49,852 nt of DNA from an uncultured Prevotellaceae bacterium (GTDB lineage Bacteria > Bacteroidota > Bacteroidia > Bacteroidales > Bacteroidaceae), in NCBI GenBank assembly GCA_902762325.1, contig CACWNV010000033.1, forward strand, positions 1 to 49,852, written 5' to 3'. This document shows positions 46,563 through 49,852 of the stretch, one piece after another (position 1 is the first letter of the stretch; every line of letters begins with the position of its first letter). The notes beneath the pieces were generated by a model, which saw nothing but the letters and a program-made list of their open reading frames with translations, was not told where the DNA came from and ran no database searches. The translations under genes were made by a program, and so were the position numbers.

Positions 46563-48191
46563 ATGAAGACAGATTCTTTCTTCCATCCTTTACATACAGA
46601 CATTCAGCCGCCGTCACAATTGAACAATCCTTTCGATTATGAACCCCATCCGTTGTGTCAGTTGGCTTTCTCGGATATGCTTTCTCATATCCCTTCGCAC
46701 GACGAGGGGAAGATGTATGGCGTACTGGTGGTGAGAAAAGGGGATGAGATGGGTTATCTGGCAGCTTATTCCGGACAGATAAACGGACGAGCCGACTGGG
46801 AATGGTTTGTCCCTCCAGTCTTCGACTATCTCCAGCCCGACGGCTATTTCAAGCAGCATGAGAATGAGATAACACAGATAAACCATGAGATAGAACGGCT
46901 GGAGAATCTGGAGGAACGCAAATCGGCTCTGCTGAATCTGGCGAAAGTGAGTGCCGAGGCAGATGCTGCAATTGCTGCTTTCCGTCAGCGGATGGCAGAG
47001 GCGAAGAAGAAAAGGGATGAGATCAGAAAGAATGATGGGAGCCGGCAGACAGAAGAGAATGCCTCTCCTGTTGTGTCAGAGGATGACTTAATCCGTGAAA
47101 GCCAGTTCATGAAAGCAGAACTTCGCCGGCTGAAGAAGCGCTATGCCGAAGAGATTACGGTGCTGCGACAAAAAAGTGAAAAGTACGAAAGTCGTATTCT
47201 TTCTTTGCGTAACGAACGTAAGGAGAAGTCGGATGCCTTACAAAACTGGCTGTTTTCACAATTCGAAATGCTGAATGCTCAGGGTGAAAGGCGCACACTG
47301 CTGCAGATATTTGCCGATACAGTTCAGAAAGTTCCACCGTCAGGAGCTGGAGAATGTTGTGAACCGAAGTTGTTTCAATATGCTTTTGCCCATCATCTGC
47401 AACCTCTTTGCCTGGCGAATTACTGGCATGGCCCGTCTCCAAAGACCGAAATCCGTCACGACGGTCATCATTATCCTGCCTGTCGGGGAAAGTGTCTGCC
47501 CATTCTTAAATGGATGCTTGGGATGGAAGAGGGTAGCTCTGTGTTCCGTTCCCTATCGGCTACAGCCTCCCTCTCTGTCAAGATCATCTATGAAGATGCA
47601 GACATCGTTGTCGTCGATAAACCTGCGGGTCTGTTGAGCATACCGGGCATCGATGAACATCATTCAGTCTGGTCCATCATACGCAAGCGTTATCCGCATG
47701 CCGCATCCCCGTTGCTGGTGCATCGGTTGGATCAGCCGACAAGTGGGTTGCTGATTATTGCTAAGACAAAAAAGGTGCATTATCTCTTGCAGCAGCAGTT
47801 TGAAAGGCATGAAGTGAAAAAACGGTATGTTGCCCTGTTGGAACCGACTCATGAAAAGACGTTTCCCCGATGTGGACAAATAGCCCTACCGTTACGTCCC
47901 GACCCGCTTAACCGGCCCTATCAGGTCGTTGATGAAGTCAATGGTAAAAGAGCAGTGACGGAGTATGAATTTGTGTCGGACGACAGAGTGCTGCTGTATC
48001 CGCAGACAGGCAGGACTCATCAGTTGCGGGTGCATTGTGCCCATCTGAAAGGCTTGAACCGCCCGATACTGGGAGATAATCTTTACGGCAGACAACCGGC
48101 AGACCGTCTTTATCTCCATGCAGAAGCCATCAGCTTTGTCCACCCTCTGACCGGCCAGCCTCTACACCTTGAGTCGAAGGCACCTTTCTGA
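46563..48191 (+). CDS. RluA-family pseudouridine synthase with long N-terminal coiled-coil extension
   Basis: A 542-residue protein. The C-terminal ~220 residues are the RluA catalytic domain, isomerising uridines in rRNA or tRNA: YEDADIVVVDKPAGLLSIPG, HRLDQPTSGLLI with catalytic Asp390, KRYVALLE, and PQTGRTHQLRVH. The first ~320 residues are unusual in length for the family: a domain with FAYSGQ-like YLAAYSGQINGRADWEWFVPP, then a long charged coiled coil (about 105-240, including IERLENLEERKSALL), then a Cys/His-containing stretch (CCEPKLFQYAFAHH...HYPACRGKC). Similar extended RluA proteins are known in other bacteria. An in-frame TTG at 46557 is less likely than the ATG at 46563. The target nucleotide is not deducible. 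Confidence 0.92.
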   Translation: MKTDSFFHPLHTDIQPPSQLNNPFDYEPHPLCQLAFSDMLSHIPSHDEGKMYGVLVVRKGDEMGYLAAYSGQINGRADWEWFVPPVFDYLQPDGYFKQHENEITQINHEIERLENLEERKSALLNLAKVSAEADAAIAAFRQRMAEAKKKRDEIRKNDGSRQTEENASPVVSEDDLIRESQFMKAELRRLKKRYAEEITVLRQKSEKYESRILSLRNERKEKSDALQNWLFSQFEMLNAQGERRTLLQIFADTVQKVPPSGAGECCEPKLFQYAFAHHLQPLCLANYWHGPSPKTEIRHDGHHYPACRGKCLPILKWMLGMEEGSSVFRSLSATASLSVKIIYEDADIVVVDKPAGLLSIPGIDEHHSVWSIIRKRYPHAASPLLVHRLDQPTSGLLIIAKTKKVHYLLQQQFERHEVKKRYVALLEPTHEKTFPRCGQIALPLRPDPLNRPYQVVDEVNGKRAVTEYEFVSDDRVLLYPQTGRTHQLRVHCAHLKGLNRPILGDNLYGRQPADRLYLHAEAISFVHPLTGQPLHLESKAPF

Positions 48192-48416
48192 CACAAATTA
48201 CAAAAGGATGTTCTCACAATTTCTACTTTCCCCTGCTATTTCAAGTTCCTTTTATTGGTTATCTATGCTTCATTTTCATTATTCTTAATGCCATCAAAGA
48301 TGTCTCTGTGTGGTAATCTGGTGTGACTTATGTTGTTTTACCTGTGAACATAAACAGGGAAGAAATGGTTTCTTGAAGGAGAGTTAATAGATAAAGATAA
48401 ATTGGAGTTTATATAC

Positions 48417-49583
48417 TTATTGCAAAGATGGAATATCTTCTTTTGAATATAGAACTATCTTTTCACGCATCCATTGGTTGAATTGTTCCTTGCCGATACC
48501 TATCTCATCTTGGAGAAATCTATAAAACACCTCATCATCCTCACCCGCAGCCAATGCCCGTTTCAATGTTTGATAGCCACCTTTCCTAAATAGTTCGTAA
48601 CACACAATCTTACCTACAAGATATGAAGGGGCTGTCTGATTGTCCATGGTGTAGAACTTATCATCCATGTTCGATATGTCTGAGCCTGGATGCAAATCTA
48701 ACCATTCCTTCATCCGCCCGTAGTGCTGTCTATGGGATAAGCCAAATTCTATCTGCTCAGTATTCACATATTCGGCCATCCCTTGTACTAACAGCAAATG
48801 GGCATCAGGATATGTCGGGTTTATAAGCCGTGCAATTTCGTGCTGATAGTTTTCTCCGCCAGCAGAATCTCCATAAATAATGAAGTTCTTTCTATCGAAG
48901 GTGCCGCCGGAATTGCCTTGTTCATCCCCCATGCCGATAAGATAGTCATACCCTTTCATTTTTTGTTGTTCGTATACATTGGGAGCGATGTATTGCGTGA
49001 TACGTTGGGGGAGATTTACACCCAGTTTATCATGCAGCATATTGATCAGTTCGTTTGCTTCCTGTGCTTTCTTTTTGTTAAAGTGGAATTCTGGATAATA
49101 GTAGTAATCTATCAGTCCTACCGTCTCGCGTGGCCAGTTACGTGTGTAGTAATCTAACCAATTGTAAATCTTAAACTCGCCTTTCTCGTCCTTTTTTACA
49201 ATGTGGTTGGTTATTGCAAGCACAAATACAGCTTTATTATCGTTATAAGGCGTGTAGAACATTGAACGGATTACATACGTACCGTTTTCAGGCCGTATCT
49301 CCAATACCTTATTAAGATAGGCATAAAGATTTGTATTAAGAAAACCTTCACTACTGATGAGGTCGGGCTGTTTCCATTTGTGCTTGTCTGCTTCATTCCA
49401 CTGGGGGAAAAAAGTAGTGGAGTCATCATGAGCCTCCAAGAATGATTTCCACAAATCATAGACCAATGCCTTGTAAGGGTCTGCATTGCTCTCTACATTT
49501 ACCTGATTGGAAACCCACTCCCAGTTTTGTGCTTGCACCACTGGTGTTATAATTAAAAACGCTGCAATTAATACCTGTTTCAT
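48417..49583 (-). CDS. Exported gluzincin-like protein with degenerate zinc site
   Basis: A 388-residue exported protein (signal about 1-18, cut near VQAQ). I do not recognise a named family. The C-terminal half resembles gluzincin metallopeptidases: QHEIARLI would align with HExxH, and LVQGMAEYV with the EGLAEYF third-ligand segment about 20 residues later. The second His is replaced by Arg and the third-ligand Glu by Gln, so zinc binding and catalysis are doubtful. The N-terminal half (about 30-190) is rich in aromatic residues (DYYYYPEFHF). A binding or inhibitor-like role is possible. It is a single gene behind a -7 box at 49633-49640. The preceding interval 48192-48416 is AT-rich with no feature seen. 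Confidence 0.6.
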   Translation of the reverse strand: MKQVLIAAFLIITPVVQAQNWEWVSNQVNVESNADPYKALVYDLWKSFLEAHDDSTTFFPQWNEADKHKWKQPDLISSEGFLNTNLYAYLNKVLEIRPENGTYVIRSMFYTPYNDNKAVFVLAITNHIVKKDEKGEFKIYNWLDYYTRNWPRETVGLIDYYYYPEFHFNKKKAQEANELINMLHDKLGVNLPQRITQYIAPNVYEQQKMKGYDYLIGMGDEQGNSGGTFDRKNFIIYGDSAGGENYQHEIARLINPTYPDAHLLLVQGMAEYVNTEQIEFGLSHRQHYGRMKEWLDLHPGSDISNMDDKFYTMDNQTAPSYLVGKIVCYELFRKGGYQTLKRALAAGEDDEVFYRFLQDEIGIGKEQFNQWMREKIVLYSKEDIPSLQ

Positions 49584-49632
49584 ATGAAAAGCTTTTTCAC
49601 TAAATAACGATTTGTTTGTCTATATGTTCTTG

Positions 49633-49640
49633 CAAAAATA
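49633..49640 (-). promoter_or_regulatory. -7 promoter box (TATTTTTG) for the gluzincin-like gene
   Basis: TAnnTTTG match on the minus strand, 50 bp before the start codon at 49583. Confidence 0.5.
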
Positions 49641-49676
49641 GATAAATTCGTCGAAGTGTTATAACATGTAGGAGAT

Positions 49677-49852
49677 AAGCCCTTCGGGCTTTCCACATTG
49701 ACGGAAAAACCTTGCCCTACTACGGGCATTACCCTTTATTCTGGAGTCACCACAATCGGCATACCCGTTGTTTACTGCTACTTATACTTGTTAGTTTTTT
49801 AACAAGGAAGTTGTTTGATACCCCAAGGCTACTGCTATAATGCCCAATACCA
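49677..49852. repeat. Hairpin-rich window edge, likely part of an interspersed intergenic repeat
   Basis: Three small hairpins follow each other: AAGCCC-TTC-GGGCTT (49677-49691), TGCCC/GGGCA around TACTAC (about 49713-49728) and TTGTTA/TAACAA around a T-rich loop (about 49789-49804). A minus-strand frame open to the window edge would end in ALGYQTTSLLKN at 49791; I believe short peptides like this are often annotated in Bacteroidales, but it looks like repeat DNA rather than a gene. No other feature is visible in 49584-49852. Confidence 0.35.

Noticed and set aside
49791-49852. Partial gene running off the right edge on the minus strand
   Set aside because: Only about 20 codons, hairpin-rich, and repeat-like; treated as repeat DNA.

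Overview
The window looks like a chromosomal piece of a gut-type Bacteroidales, most likely a Prevotella/Segatella relative. The evidence is: Bacteroidota promoter motifs (TAnnTTTG, several with an upstream TTTG 19-20 bp away) before most transcription units; a SusC/SusD/SusE outer-membrane glycan importer; many exported CAZymes; type III glutamine synthetase; and C-terminal tails resembling type IX secretion (T9SS) sorting signals. No plasmid, phage or intact insertion sequence is visible.

Layout. (1) 165-914: a four-helix-bundle protein whose 3' end runs into a CCGGA micro-repeat. (2) 1199-14693, all minus: a polysaccharide utilisation locus in two blocks, an upstream enzyme operon (GH76, GH43, an unclassified alpha/alpha-toroid protein) and then susC-susD-susE-GH43. 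A secreted CotH-kinase-like gene diverges from it at 14994. (3) 17235-17909: a gene-free repeat region containing six tandem 22-bp units. (4) 17910-19138: a DUF234-type ATPase broken by an internal deletion, followed by tRNA-Asn. (5) 19706-22377: an S41 C-terminal-processing protease, converging with a YqiA-type esterase fused to a degenerate nucleotidase-like domain. (6) 22533-37610, all plus: a second glycan locus with a BNR-4 propeller protein, a GH16-GH43-GH43_24-like triple fusion, DUF2264, GH105, GH2, GH51 and a patatin-like lipase. (7) 37603-46358, all minus: citrate lyase genes citD-citE-citF-citX-citCG, then NADP isocitrate dehydrogenase, then separately promoted glutamine synthetase III. 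(8) 46563-49583: an RluA-type pseudouridine synthase and a degenerate gluzincin-like secreted protein, then a repeat-like window edge.

How it may work together. The second locus reads as a kit for type II arabinogalactan (AGP or gum side chains): endo- and exo-beta-1,3-galactanase modules, beta-galactosidase, arabinofuranosidase, a propeller protein of the fold used by uronate lyases and the GH145 rhamnosidase, and GH105 to remove the unsaturated uronate a lyase would leave. It has no SusC/D pair of its own. The first locus combines an alpha-1,6-mannanase family with furanosidase-type GH43 enzymes, which suggests a furanose-decorated alpha-mannan; this is inference. The citrate lyase/Icd/GlnN stretch connects citrate cleavage, 2-oxoglutarate formation and ammonia assimilation.
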